A stretch of DNA of 64,000 nucleotides from Apostichopus japonicus (taxonomy: Eukaryota; Echinodermata; Holothuroidea; Aspidochirotida; Stichopodidae), in NCBI RefSeq assembly GCF_037975245.1, contig NC_092582.1:7729001-7793000 (forward strand), written 5' to 3'. Position 1 is the stretch's first letter. Each line of letters opens with the position of its first letter. Below are positions 37,701 through 52,700 of the stretch, piece by piece. Below the pieces are notes generated by a model that did no database searches, was not told where the DNA came from, and saw only the letters and a program-made list of their open reading frames with translations. Made by a program: the position numbers and the translations under genes.

Positions 37701-40700
37701 TTTTTAAAATTATTTATCTTTTCTATGATGAATGCAACTAACTTCATAGACAATTGGCCAGTATCAGCGGATGGAATGCTTTGTCATTGCAATTCTAGGT
37801 CAACAACAGACAAGTTCTTAAAGAGCATTTCATGTTTTTTTTGGTAAAAGACAATGAGTTTTAACATTTCCTACGTTCTAAATTTATGCAATGACAGTAT
37901 GGCTGTAGAAAAATGTGTTTTATTGTTTCCTCCATTTAGTTAAAGCCCAATGAATATTCATTTAACCTGTGTCTGTATGTATGGTAACAGTCATATCTAA
38001 ATATCCTTGTCTTTCCTTGTTTAAATGTTTTTTAATTTTCTCATCTGCATTGGCGAATGTTTGTTTTTATTTGTTTAGAAGCTGATAAATGCTGAGGCAT
38101 TAATTAAAGACTTGGAAGAAGAAAAGAGTTCATTTCTGGAACCTCCTCCTGATCAGGAGACCAGGCCTGATGTTGAAGAGGTGCAGACCAAGATGCAACA
38201 GGCAGAACAAGAGGTAGCAGAACTGAGGGCAGCATTAAAGAATAGAGAAGAACAAGTACAGGTACTTATATTAACATACTCCATATAATTGCCCCATTGA
38301 CCTGCACACTAAATCATCAAAGTAATTTGGTCTCAATAAGTCCTTGTAGAAGTTCTCACTAGCTAAACCCGTACCCTTAACTGGATAGTTGACGAGTTGG
38401 CCATTCATGGCACCTTCAGTTTTCCGTATCATGAAGATTTTTCGCTAATGAGAGCCTGAAGTTTTGATCACTTGTAAACAAACCTCTTTATTCAGTAGCA
38501 GTCAATATTTGTACGCTGCTCCTTGGAGGCCAAAAAAGGTCTAAAATTGCCTCAATTGACCCAATTGTTGCACCATATGTACTTTTATTTCATGCTCAAT
38601 GACAAGACACAGCAAATATTTTTGAGTAGGGCAAGACAGTGAGGTTCCCGGTGTGACTTTTGAACCGGGAACCTAGAAGTTTTGTGGGCTGACACTTTCT
38701 AACTGCCACACCATGACTCCACTGATGTAGCTGATCAATAAGTAACAATAGATATCAAATTTGGAAACAATGAGAAATTGTTAGTATAGTATCATTATCT
38801 TTCATGTTTATTGACATGTTTATTGACATGTTAATTAGCAGATGGTTCTGTGGTTCTCTAATTCTCGTTTCTTTTATATATCCATATAGGCAGGTCTTCG
38901 TGAAATGTTATCATCACTCTTATCGAAATGAAAATAATTTTTAAGTAATAGGAATAAATCACATCAAAGTTGTGCTTTTATATTATTATTATTTTTTTGG
39001 GCATACCAAGGCCTTAGATGATTCGTACAAGAAGCAGTTAGCTGGTCAGCAGAGGAAACTGCGACAGTTAAAGGAGGAACAACTCAAAGATAAAGAGGAC
39101 CTTGAAGAGGACCTTCTAGCAGAAATAGAGGCCCTGAAGGTAAGTCATAGCCACAGCTGATGAAAAGAAATATAACAATAATGTAGCTATTGTTTGGCCT
39201 GTAGAGCAGTCATGTTACAGTGCTTATTAAAAGGCATCGAAGACTTGCCCCAAACCGCGTGCCGCGCTCTGAAAAAGTTAACTTTCCGTTGCTTGCAAGG
39301 GAAGTTTTCTGCTTGTCGCTACAAAATGCAGACAGTAATGAAACGTGATACCTTGTTATATTTAGCTGGACCTGAGATATCCATTGCTGTATTGTTTGTA
39401 CACTGTGCTGTGGGTATTGACCGCAGCTGTATGTACTGACTGTACACTAGTGTCTTATTTAATACCGAAGGTAGCAAGCTGTGTGCGTATTTTCTGGGAT
39501 CGATGGTGGTGTCTAGCATTTCTGTTACACCTCATTCGAAACTAGGTCAGATTACCGGCATTAGACGTTTCTTTTTGCGCGAGACTTCACACCCTTCAAA
39601 GCATGGAGAAGCTATAGTGGCTTATAATTTACACTTCATATCAGGTTGTTAACCTATATACAGATTAAGCTGGATTTTTGGAAAATTCATCCTTCTCTTG
39701 ATTTTATATTTATTATTTATACTTGTTTCGTTCATGAATTCAGACAAATATCTGTCTATCCTTTCCTGTAACTGCAATTTCTCATATTTTGATAGGAGGA
39801 GAAGAAACAGCTTGAACTAGAAAAGTCAGGGTATGAGAGGGATCTAGTAGATGCTCTGGATTCGTCTGTCCGCCCTGAAGAGGTAGCTGAGAGAATACAA
39901 CAACTAGCACAAGCTCCGTTAAATCCCGGTCGAATGGTAAGAAACTGGTCGACACGGTGCTGGGGTGAGGGCTGACAAGGGAGCTCAGCCAACAAGTTGG
40001 TACTTTTAAATTACCCCAAAAAACATGACAGTGTGGCCATCCTTACCTGCATCACATGTGATGACAGGAAAAATACAGATGAAATCATGTGTAAACAAGT
40101 GTAAAAGGTGCATTGTGTTAACCAATTTCATATGTAGTTGCATGTTGACACACTTAATTCTTCATGTGTATCTAAAACGGATGAAATTGTATGGAGGCCT
40201 GTGAGTTTGAATACAATTCAGAAAAGTGCCAAAAAATGTTTGTTTCTTTCTGAATGTGATCATGAAATTTCTGCTACTTCCCTGCTTCGAACAAAGTGTA
40301 AAAAGATAAAGATGGAGATCAAAAATAACCTTTTTGGAGTTGTCAAGGTTTTATGAAAATAACAAATTAACATAAATTGCAAAAATGTGGAAGATATGGT
40401 AAAAACATCACAAGATACTAGCCAGACACAATAAAAAAAAATGATGAAGTTAATATTTGACAACTTATTTTGGCCACTTTGCTGCCTTTTTGATTGAAAA
40501 GCCTTAAATGATTCATTCCCAAACTCTAAAGGTCTCCAGTGACCCTGTCGAGAAGTCATTAGCGGAACTTCAGGACAATTTTCAGAAACAACTGGACGGG
40601 ATGAAGAGAGAGGCTGAGCTTAATAAGAGGCAGAAGAAGAAGGTGAGTAGTCATAGCAACAGCAGGACTGAGGACTTTTGTAGATTTTCAGATGACTTAT

Positions 40701-43700
40701 TATCTTGTTGCGGCAAAGAAGCGGCCAAAAACTTGCAAATTATGAAGAAATATATAAAGATATATAAAGATCGCTCAATCTCTCTGTATTTAATAGTCAG
40801 CATTTCTTGATGAATATTTTATGTATGAATAGAAAGAGAGATCGGAAATAGAAGTTCCTTTGCAGCTCGGCCATTTGTTGGGTGGGATGTGCTGTCATTC
40901 AATTGTGGAAGATTTGATTCAAAAGCTAACTTTTCTTATTTTGAAGGCCATCCTAGCCAAGGAAGTTCTTTGCTTATATATATATATTTATATGGACAGA
41001 AAATCGTCCTTACCATAGTTTGTGGTTGTTTAAGTGATTTGCATATCATAAAGACAAGTGCTGAGCTTAAATGTCACAACTTAGTTTACTTCTGCCAGAC
41101 ACATTCATTAACTGTTCACAAACTTGATAAAAAGACATACCATATGAGGATACCATTTCAAGTCATTAAGTGGTGTGGAAACTATGACAGGTATATCCTT
41201 CCTATTAATCTTCATGAGGTGCTAGTACAAGAATGTCTTGAACAGAGGATATTCTAGAATGGTAAAGACAAAAATCAGACCACTTCTTCCCATTCTCCTT
41301 CTTAATGTAATCCTAAGTTCTCGATTGTGGTGAGGAACGTTAATTAATGAGAGAATGCGATTTGACCTGATTTATTTGAAGTGTTGATGAAAGCCATCAG
41401 CTGTCATGGTTCTTTGTTTAAATATATGGGTTCTTTAACCATCAAGTAGAGCACAGTCGACGTTGAGTATTAACATCTTGTTATCTTATATTGCGTAACA
41501 TAGTTATACTGTACAGGACAGATACAGGACGACATGTCCAAGATTACATGTTGACAGATGGAGAGACAGGGTGAACAAGGATATGCAAATGCACAGCTCA
41601 ATAACAAACAGGTGCAGATTCTACAATGTAGTGCATTGTTTGCACAAGTATATCTAATGCATATTCAATAACATTACATCAGCTGCTTGAAAGTATACAA
41701 GACGCTCTATCTTCATCTCGGCAGGCAGAGGCTGAGGCAACCGCTCTGAAGAGAAGATTAAAGGACCTGGAAAGAGACAAACAGAAGGTAAAATGTCAAG
41801 TTTCATTATTTTAGGTTTGCTAGATCACAGAAGAAGCACTTGCATAGGCTCAGGAAATTCACTTACAGGGTCCTCCATACTTGTTGTATGATGATACTGC
41901 TCATATATCACCATATTGTTTGTAGACATTAGGGTGCAAACCCTCAATGGTAAGAAAGCTTTGCAACAGGACTGTGTAGGGTCATGACTAGACCGTGCAA
42001 GATATATCTTAACTGTACCTGTATGTACCAGACCTCTATTAACATGATAACTGTACAGCTGAACACAGAAGGTCATTGGATACACAGTTTATCTCTGTGG
42101 ATGCTGGACACGCCCTCGCTAAGAAAGATAGAATTGTCGTTGTCATTTTCATTTTCCGTGGACACACACAAAGGATGTGCGTGCACATGTTTTTTGGTCA
42201 CAACATCACCCGACACCAAACTAGCCTATGCATATGTGCAGTTCTAATTGACTCATGACCTTTAAAGGGTGTGAAGACTCGCGCAAAAAGAAACGTCTAA
42301 TGCCGGTAATCTGACCTAGTGTCAAATGAGGTGTAACAGAAGTGTTAGACACCACCATCGATCCCAGAAAATACACACACACAGCTTGCTACCATCGGTA
42401 CTTATAGACACTAGCGAACAGTCAGTACAAACAGCTGCAGTCAGTGCCCACAGCACAGTGTACAAACGATACAGCGACGGACATCTCAGGTCCAGCTAAA
42501 GATAACATGGTATCACGTTTCATTACTGTCTGCATTTTGAAGCGACACAAACAAAACTTCACTTGCAAGCAACGGAAAGTTAACTTTTTCAGATGGCCGC
42601 ACGCGGTTTGGGCGAGTCTTCAATGCCTTTAAATCTCTGGATCCTGAGATTATATCTTACAGTGAACTATTCAACTCTGTACAGTTGGAGTTATCTTCTC
42701 TATTAAAGAAACTAATAAAGAATTTTGCTTCCTGGATATACTAAATATTGTGTGAATGTGTCTAAATATTAAACAATACTAAACCCTCTCCGTAATTACA
42801 TTAATTAATTTCAGCGTAAAGCAGTGATTCCAGAGATCAGGCCAGAATCAGTCAGATCAAACATTGAGGAGGAGGAAGAACTTGAGAGACTTCAAGATGA
42901 GTTGGACCAATTAAGAAAAGCATTTCAAGAGAATGACACTATCGCTGCCGAGCAGGTACATCTGATGTAGCTGATTTTATTTGGGGTGGTGAGGAGGGAG
43001 GGGGTAGGGAGGAGAGAGGGAGGCAAGGATGGAGTGAGTTGTCACTGAGTATCACCTGAGCAACTGTATGAATTGTCCAAGATAGCTGAGTAATTCAAAA
43101 GGAAATTGTCAAAGCCAGTGACATTATAGTTTTGTTGAATAAATGAAGTTGATTTTATTTGGGGTAAGGAGGGGAGGGGGGAGGAGAGAGGGAGGCAAGG
43201 ATGGAGTGAGTTGTCACTGAGTATCACCTGAGCAACTGTATGAATTGTCCAAGATAGCTGAGTAATTCAAAAGGAAATTGTCAAAGCCAGTGACATTATA
43301 GTTTTGTTGAATAAATGAAGTTGATTTTATTTGGGGTGGGGAGGGGAGGGGGGAGGAGGGAGGGATGCAAGGATGGAGTGAGTTGTCACTGAGTATCAAA
43401 TGAGCAACTGTAGGGGGATTGTCAAAGCCAGTGATATTATAGTTTTATTGAATAAATGAATGGCTTGTTAAATGATGAGTTAAAGGATTGTTCCCATCAT
43501 AGAACCAGTTGAGAAGAAAATACTACACTCGATTATCAGATCTTGCAGAACTCTGCTATAACATTAGATATAACCCTAACCTGAACTCTTCAGAAAGCTC
43601 TTCCATTTTTGAAAACAGGAGAAGGAAGACTGACGCATATTATGTTATAATTTTTCCCTTTTCATCCAAACAAAATAAAACAGTGTAATAGTGCAATATA

Positions 43701-46700
43701 ACTTCTCCATAAACAAAGAGGATAATTTTGTTTTATCTCAATAAGACATCTCTTTAACATCGGGTAATGAAAGCAGACAGAAATCTCAAATATTATGAAG
43801 GAATTTAAACAAGTAATGTGGGGGAGTCAATGACATATAATTATAGAATCAGAATAAGTACCAAAGTAGTTTCTTTACTTGTTATTTTTATAATCCCTTT
43901 AGCTGGAGGATAAAGACCATTTGATCGCTGAGCTTCAAAAGAGATTACAAGAACAGCAGAAAGAGAAAAACAGACATCCTCCACCCTCAAGAGTTTCTTC
44001 GAAAAGAACTAAACCTAAGGCACCAACAAAGGTAGTATATATCTTTGATTGTTTGATGTTTCCTATAATTTGTCTCTTTTCTGTTTTATTTTGTGTTTTT
44101 CTTAGTAGTTGTACAACATGCAAAGACAGTATAATTCAGTTTAGGCACCTTGTTAATATCAATAATATTAATATAGTCAGGGGGATGGCGAGAGGAGAGG
44201 GGGCTGCATTCCTGTTGTTAGATGTTACTTGTGTTTTTAGTTGTGGCAGCAGTAACACCAGCAGCCAAACATTTTAACATTTATTTGATGGAAGGAAACA
44301 TTTATACTAAACAAAATAGCTCTCATTCTCTTGGAAAAGTCAAGAGGTTTTTCAGCTGTTTTCACCAAATTTGGCCATTTTTTTGTTGTTGTTGTTAGTT
44401 GTAGAGTGTCATTGAAAAAATGGTACTGCGTTTGTGATGTTGACCACATTTGACTGCCCTGCAGTGATACAATAGCCTCTTTGTGGCTAGTATTATCACT
44501 ATCATGCAATAATATTAAGTCAAAATTTGGTATTCTTCCTCAAATAGGCTGAACTTGCCGCTCATAAGCGACTGGCAGAGGCAGAGAAGGAACTTGCCGA
44601 TACCAAAGAGGACATAGAAGGATTGCTGGAGGCATTAGAGAAACGAGAGAAACAGTTACTGGGGGAGATGGATAGGTGTGATGAAGCTGATGAAACAGTC
44701 GGTGAGTAATGTGTGACCTTAATGGGACCATCCCTCTCCCCACTACCTTTCCCTGTTCCCTCTGCCTACCCCTTCTACCCTTCTCCCCTTTACATCTCCA
44801 TATTCCTTCTCCCCATTCCCTCTTCTCATCTATCTCTCCCTCCCTCTCTCCACCCCTTCCCTCCCCTCTCTAACAGCTCTCAGACACCTCATCTTTTCTT
44901 CTTTCCCAAAGTAATTCACCCATCCAACTTGATAATATTCATGTCCAATTCCACATGGTCAAGTACTATTATTTGAAGATATCTTCCTGCTTCCTTTGCA
45001 TAAAGACCTAAATACTCTGAAAGCTGCTGACACTCCTATCAATTGCAAAACATTTCTGTATAAATTGCCTTGGTCTTTTCTCTGGTGGTTTCTGACAAAT
45101 GGTACATATAACAGGTTTTCACTAAATACTGATTGCAGTAGTTGTCATGTCTGGTCCCTGTTATATTCAAAGAGGTGACATTTTATGGAAATGATAAAAA
45201 CAGCTCTGAGATAAGATTAACCTGTAATATCTATTAGGATATGTACAGTAATGTCCAGTCACAAGAAATTATCTTGTTTGACTTACAGGGGAAGGGTGCC
45301 TTGTACCCATATGTGCTGGAGCCCACTATGTTTGATATCTGTCCTATGCATATATGATTTAAGAATTATTCCTTATATTACATGTCAGATAGAAATATTG
45401 TGTAGGATTTGTGACAGAATCTGCCACAAAGCATATGCTAATTGTTTTTAAATTAATGGAATGGTAGAATGAAAACTGTTATCTTTTGACAAAGTACTTA
45501 ATTCATATTAATTAATAATCACAGATCTCAGGTAAAATCTCATGCGGACAGAAATAAATGCATCTTTTATGATCTGGTTTCACTTTTGCATCGTTAGCTG
45601 GACAGCAGGAGGAGATCAGAGATCTCTACGATACCCTGGAGGATCAGAAGGGAGAACTATTGCGACTCCACGATGCTCTGAACAGATTGTCAAATGGTAG
45701 ACGCTTCAATCTTGTTTATAATTATGACCTGAACATTAAGTTTGAGTATGGCTTAAGGGTATAATGCCAACTGAAACTCATTTGAGAACATATCCATGTG
45801 ATGATCATTGGCAAACACTGGCTTATATAAAGAAGGTGTCCTCCTTGTGTTTATATTTGCTGCTAGAAGAATCACTCTGACTTGTAAATCAAGATGGGGA
45901 CCACTGATTCTACTGTTTGACTTTATATTGGGTCTAAATATTTCTTGTCACTCTTCCCCACATACTTTCTGTCAATATGCATAATGGGTTTATGTTGATC
46001 ATGAGATGAGTTCAAATAATGTTTAAAATAATGTTTAGCGCTGTTTCACAAACTTTACTCTACGGGTTTCTAAGTAGCCTCGTAGTCAAGATATGAATTT
46101 AAACACATGAACATAAACATTGTATGTTAGGCTTTACCCCTCAACCCCCCCCCCCCCCCAAAAAAAAGAAGATGAAGATGTCGGATGTCAGTGGAAATAA
46201 GGATTCATATCTTGAAAAAAAGTCGCACTTAATTATATCACCAAATGACCCGTTTGTATTGTCATCAGTATTTGGTCTGAAAATGGCTCAGCAATGGCCA
46301 CACAAATGCTGTGTAATTGTTGGATGTACCCTCTTGTAAGATGTCTCAAATGACCTTCAGCTGCCCAGACTGGGACATGCAAATTGGAGAAAATATCTGT
46401 TATATTAGTTGTCACTCAAGAAGATTTTACCATCATTTTTACATGTTTAAGGTACCATGTGTTTTATGCACATGGCAGTGGGTTTAGAACTATTAAATTA
46501 CAGGAAATACATGCATTGTTTCAGTTAAACCTGTCAATATCCTCATTATATTGCTTTGCCGCCAGTTTCAACATTTCATGGACAAAAATGTTCACAGTTT
46601 TTTTTTGTGCTTCAGTCATGTCATGTAATGTAATCCCTGAAGATGAATGATTTGTCATTTTAGTTTGTAAAAGTAAATCATTCTAATTTACATCAACAGG

Positions 46701-49700
46701 TCCAGTAAATGAAGACGCTATCGGACAAATCCAGGATGAAGTACAAGCCATACGTAACCTTCTCTCTAGCCCTCAAACGCCTGGTTGGCAAGCTATGCCT
46801 TCACCCATTAAATCATATAGTCAAGGGCCTCACATGGGTCATGGCATGAACCAAGGACAAGGAAGAAGTCTTCCTCAGTATGCCACAAATGTCTACCGTA
46901 AGTAAAGTCTCACATATTAGACCACGGTTGGCCAGTGTTTGATCAGAAAGCCAAATGGTTGGATGGATTGATCAGAAATTGAATGTATTAGTGAAGTTAT
47001 GCCATGAAACACCCCCCCAACCCCCCCCCCCCCCCTTGACTAATGAGTTCTTCAGGCCTTGTACGACTGAAGGCCTGTGGATTTCACGTTTTGCCAGTAG
47101 AATAAAAAGGCACATGTACTTTTCTACCAGTGCAAACATTATAGTTACTTTTGTATTATTTCAACAAATATGCAAATGGGAATTTGATTTTAGCCTGTAG
47201 ATGTTTCATGGCATTTTTCAACATGTGGCTAAAATTGTTAAGTTCTAGGCCTAATATTATGCATGTGATATTGAAATGTCAACACTGATGAAGCATAAAT
47301 TGTTGTGTAAATCTAATAGGGAATGATATTCATCCAAACCTTGGAAGCTCTGAATTTCTTTTTTTCTTTCAAAAGACCAGCAACAATTGAAGGTTTGTTA
47401 TAAAGATTAGGATGATTGTTTTTGTTTTTGATTTGCAAAGGTTAGAGAAAACATTGACCAGGTAATTGTAAACTTTGCATAAGCAAGGATTCATTTGACT
47501 AGAGACAGATAGAATAGGTTGAAACGAAATAAGAACACAAATGCTGTGCTCCTGTATTAGCAACGACGCAGGTTAACATCATGCCACAATTTAAACAAAT
47601 ATCATTGTTACTGCATCTTATATGTCATAGGCCTTTCCAGTTTTCAAGATTTGCAAAATCTGTCTTCCAAACCAAACCAAACTTTTATAGACAGATGAAG
47701 GAGATAATGGTGATTGAGCAAATGTTTTTCCTATTACTTATACTGGTTTAGAGTTTTGATACATTAACTTACATTATAAAATATTGATATCTGAAGTTTC
47801 ATCTTTTGCATGAATTTATAACCAAAACAACTTGATCACACCATTTATCTTTCAACTTTGCAGCGCATCAGAATCAGCCAGTTAGCTATCCTCATGCCCA
47901 ATCAGAGGTGGTTGATGCCTCTGGACACCACCCTGTGCAACCATCTACCAGAATGCAAGCACCACTAGAAGGTCACCAGCCTTCATACCAACCCTACCAG
48001 CAGCAGACCACTGGTGTAATGCAACCATCACTTCAATCAGCTCCACCTGCCCTAGTTAGTTCAACTGCCCCATCAATGGTACCTTATCAGCTACCTCTCC
48101 AGCCTCAGCATTCACAGTTTCAAAACGTGTCATCGGCTCAGGATGGATGGAACACTGCTCCTCACAGATCCGCAGGGCAGGCTCATCCACATCCTGGTAA
48201 CCTGTTCAACTCTGCTCCTCCTGAACAGCCTAAAGGAGAGTCGAAGAGGAGGAGTCTTAGGTCTTCCGTCTCGCCAAAGAGGAGAAAGAAGAAGGCAGGG
48301 GACGATGTCGGAGGCGGATTATTCTGTAACGTCCCAGAGCATCATCATCTGGTAGGTCCATAACGACAGTAACCACAGCAACAACTAGCACCATGGCAAC
48401 TATGATGATAAACAACCTGGAAACATCTACGTTTAGGAATCATGCTAAAGGAAGTTTAGAAGACGTTTAGGCTCTACTTCATTTCAAATGACAATCCAGT
48501 AATAAACAGTCCTTAAGTTTTCTTAATTAAATGGATCCAAGTTGATTGCATTATAAAAAAAAAATGCTGAAAATTTTCTGCATCTTTACGTCAAGACAAC
48601 CTCCTCACAATACTTTGTATCACAAAGATATAAAAAAATATTCTAATTTGGTGATATTATGTCAATACATCTGGCAACAGTAGAATGAATAACATCACAT
48701 CCATGCAATTCAGCAGAAATTGTCTTGAATTTTGATATTACTATTTCAGTCACTTTTTGACAGAGGAAATCATATTTCTACAAGAAAAAGTTGCCTTTAT
48801 ATATGCCATAGTTTTGGGTGATGGTACCTACTCTTACGCATTGTCTGCATTGGTATGTATGGCAAAAAGATGATTCTCTGTATTTTTCTTTCTTCATTGC
48901 AACAGGAAGATGAATTATCCAGAGTTGAAGATGAATTATCTAAGTCACAATCTAGAAACAAGGTAAATATTGTCACAATTTTTGTTAGTAATGTAACCTA
49001 AAGGAATGTTTTCTTATCAATTATGTTGAAGAGAGTAAAGAATAAAAAAAACTGCTTCTTTACTGCAACAAATCTGAGTAGATGAAGGATATTGTTTCAG
49101 CTTTTTAGAGAATTGAAAAGTGGTTTTCAAAATTGATTTCCCCACCTCCTACTGCCATCCTTTCTCTTACTCATTGTTCTTCAACTCTTTATCTGAGATT
49201 GAGAGATGCTTGTCAAACCCTTTCTGGCTTGTATTTGTAAACATGGTGGACTACTGCCTGATTAATCCATCATTTCATGATGAAACATTTGACAGTTTAT
49301 TACTTTAAAGATTATTTAAAATTATAACTCCTTCCAAAAAAAAAATGAAAGATTTGTTGGTGTGTGAAAACATGGCAAGGTCATTAGAAATCCACAAATT
49401 TAGTATTTCTAATTTTTTCTTTTCTTCCAGAGTAAAAGGTCAGTGAGTGGACTAGACAAGATCAACAAATCTTTAAAGGTGAGTTTGATCCCAAAATGAC
49501 ATCCTGAAAGGAGACTGCTATGAGTCAAGAAAGATAGACTCCTAGGAATAGACCCCTAGCTGTAGACCCCTATTAGTCATTACAGGAAGACCCCTATGAG
49601 GAGACCCCTAGTTGTAGACCCCTATTAGTCATGAAAGGTACACCCCTACGAGGAGAACCCTAGGAGTAGACCCCTATGAGTCATTAAAGGCACTGATTTG

Positions 49701-52700
49701 TATATACAGGGTGAAGACACCCATCTTTACCCTCTTTTAACAGTACTTGCCCATACCTCTATAAATCTTAAAAGGTGAATCATTCAATAAATACACCTAC
49801 ATGGCTTCAATAAACCATTAGCATTGTACTATACCTTGCAAATTTGCCAACACACATATATATACATGAAAATACTCCTGAGGCAAATAAACAGAAACAT
49901 TATTGCATCTGAACAACTTTGCTGCCCTTTTGGGTGTAGCTAGCCAAGGTTACTACCTTGCTCAATTATGAGCATGTTTGTGTGGCTTTTCAAAGCTGCA
50001 CTAACTCCTGAATACCTTAGTTAAATGTGAGCTTGACCCTCTTTCTCTACTGCATGGAGGGGATTTTAACCAAGCTTCCTCCCTCTGTCCATGCAGTAGA
50101 TTGAATACTCAACATTATTATATAGTTTTGCCAGTGTCAGGGAATCATTTATTGGTTCCTTGCTTTAGCAAAAGGAACCTATGCAGTCAGGTTGGCGTGT
50201 GTGTGTATGTGTGTGTGTGTGTATGTGTGTCTGTGACACTTGCTTGGGTACGCTCTATCTCAATAAGGAAATGTTGGATTTAGGCCAAACTTGGACTATA
50301 GATCCGCCATATGGAGAAGGTGTGCCCTATTGTTTCTGGGGCCCACAAAGGTCACCAAAGGTCAGTTATGGTCCAAAAACCGAAAATATTAAAACTGCAA
50401 TAACTCCCAGTGCCAAAGTGCGACAAGATTGATATTTTGGGACAAGTTGTGAACTGGTTAGGGGAGCATTTTCAAACCTAACGGTCATGTGATCCGAGGT
50501 CACCAAAGGTCAATTAATGATAAAAAACTAGTATTTTTGCAATAACTTGAGAACAAAATGTCTGTTAGGGTTGGGAGTTGCCTCAATGTAATCCAATTGT
50601 CGACCCGCATCTAGGTGACCCTTGACCTCAATTTGACCTCTGGTGACCTTTTCGTGTTTTTGGGATTTTTACAGTTTCGATGTTATTTTCAGATGTCAAA
50701 GGTACCTTCTGATCATAAATGTCAATAGGTTGACCCCGTGTGACCTTTATGTGCGAAGTTATTGGGGTCAAAGTTTTCGGTCGGAGTTAGGATGGTTGTA
50801 CAGACTTTTCGTTTTGTTTTTTGGAATCAGGAGATTAAACTACATCTGAAACCAAGGTCAAAAGGTCAAAGGTCACATTAGAAAAAATGTGCTTATTTTG
50901 GGAGGAAACGAGCAAAAAAGAAAATGTTTGGTTTTGATGCTAGATTTGGATATCAAAGGTACCTTCCGATCAAAAATGTCAATTGGTTGACACCCGTGTG
51001 ACCTTCGTGTGCGAAGTTATACGAGGTCAAAGTTAATTTTCAGACATTTAATGCAATAACTCCCAGTTCCAAGGTGTGACATGGTTGATATTTTTGGACA
51101 AGTTGCAAATGGTATAGGGGAATATTTTCAAACTTAACGGTCATGTGATCCGAGGTCACCAAAGGTCAATTAATGTCAAAAAACTAGTATTATGGAGGTA
51201 GAAAATGGGCAAAGAAAAAAATGTTTGAATTTTTATAGTTTGATGCTCTAATTTAGGTCTCATCAATCAAAAATGTCAATAAGTTGACCCAAGGTGACCT
51301 TTGTACGTTAAGTTATATGAGGTCAAAGTTAATTTTCAGACATTTAGTGTAATAACTCCCAGTGCCAAGGTGTTACACAGTTGATATTTTGAGACAAGTT
51401 GCAAATGGTATAGGGGAATATTTTCAAACTTAACGGTCATGTGATCCGAGGTCACCAAAGGTCAATTAATGATAAAAAACTAGTATTTTTGCGATAACTT
51501 GAGAACAAATTGTCCGTTAGAGTTGGGAGTTGCTTCAATGAAATCCAATTGTCGACCCGCATCTGGGTGACCCTTGACCTCAATTTGACCTCTGGTGACC
51601 TTTTCGTGTTTTGTGGATTTTTTACAGTTTCGATGCTATTTTCAGATGTTAAAGGTACCTTCTGATCATAAATGTCAATAGGTTGACCCCTGTGTGACCT
51701 TCGTGTGGGAAGTTATATGAGGTCAAAGTTAATTTTCAGACATTTAATGCAATAACTCCCAGTGCCAAGGTGTGACAAGGTTGATATTTCTGGAGTAGTT
51801 GCAAATGGTATAGGGAAATATTTTCAAACTCAACGGTCATGTGATACAAGGTCATCAAAGGTCAATTAATGATATAAAACTAGTATTTTTGCGACAACTT
51901 GAGAACAAATTGTCCGTTAGGGTTGGGAGTTGCTTCAATGTAATCCAATTGTCGACCCGCATCTGGGTGACCCTTGACCTCAATTTGACCTCTGGTGACC
52001 TTTTTGTGTTTTGTGGATTTTTACAGTTTCGATGCTATTTTCAGATGTTAAAGGTACCTTCTGATCATAAATGTCAATGGGTTGACCCCCATTTGACCTT
52101 CGTGTGCAAAGTTATTTGAGGTCAAAGTTAATTTTCACACATTTAATGCAATAACTCCCAGTGCCAAGGTGTGACAAGGTTGATTTTTTTGGACAAGTTG
52201 CAAATGGTATAGGGGAATATTTTCAAACTAAACGGTCATGTGATCCAAGGTCACCAAAGGTCAGCTAATGTTAAAAAAGTAGTATTATGGGGGAGAAAAT
52301 GGGCAAAGAAAAAATGTTTGAAATTTTTATAGTTTGATGCTATATTCACGTCTCACCGATCAAAAATGTCAACATGTTGACCTCAGGGTGACCTTTGTGT
52401 TTTAAGTTACATACAAGTTCAAAGTAAATTTTTTGACATTTAATGCAATTAAAACTCAATGCCAAGGTGTGACATGGTTGATATTTTGGGACAAGTTGTG
52501 AATGGGGTGGTGGAATATTTTGAAACTTAAAGGTTATGTCATCTGAGGTCACCATTGTTATCATATCTGTTGACACGCTTGTAGGTCTCTTATATTTCTT
52601 AAATATTCGATGCCATATTTAGATCTCAAAAGTGCCTTTTGATGAAAAATCCGATCACATTTTGTGATCACAAAAGTGTTGGCTATAGTGTTGGTTACTT

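Noticed and set aside
51841-52119. 92-codon + frame in the AGGTCA array
   Set aside because: The same frame drifts in other units of the array and has no homology that I recognise; repeat by-product.
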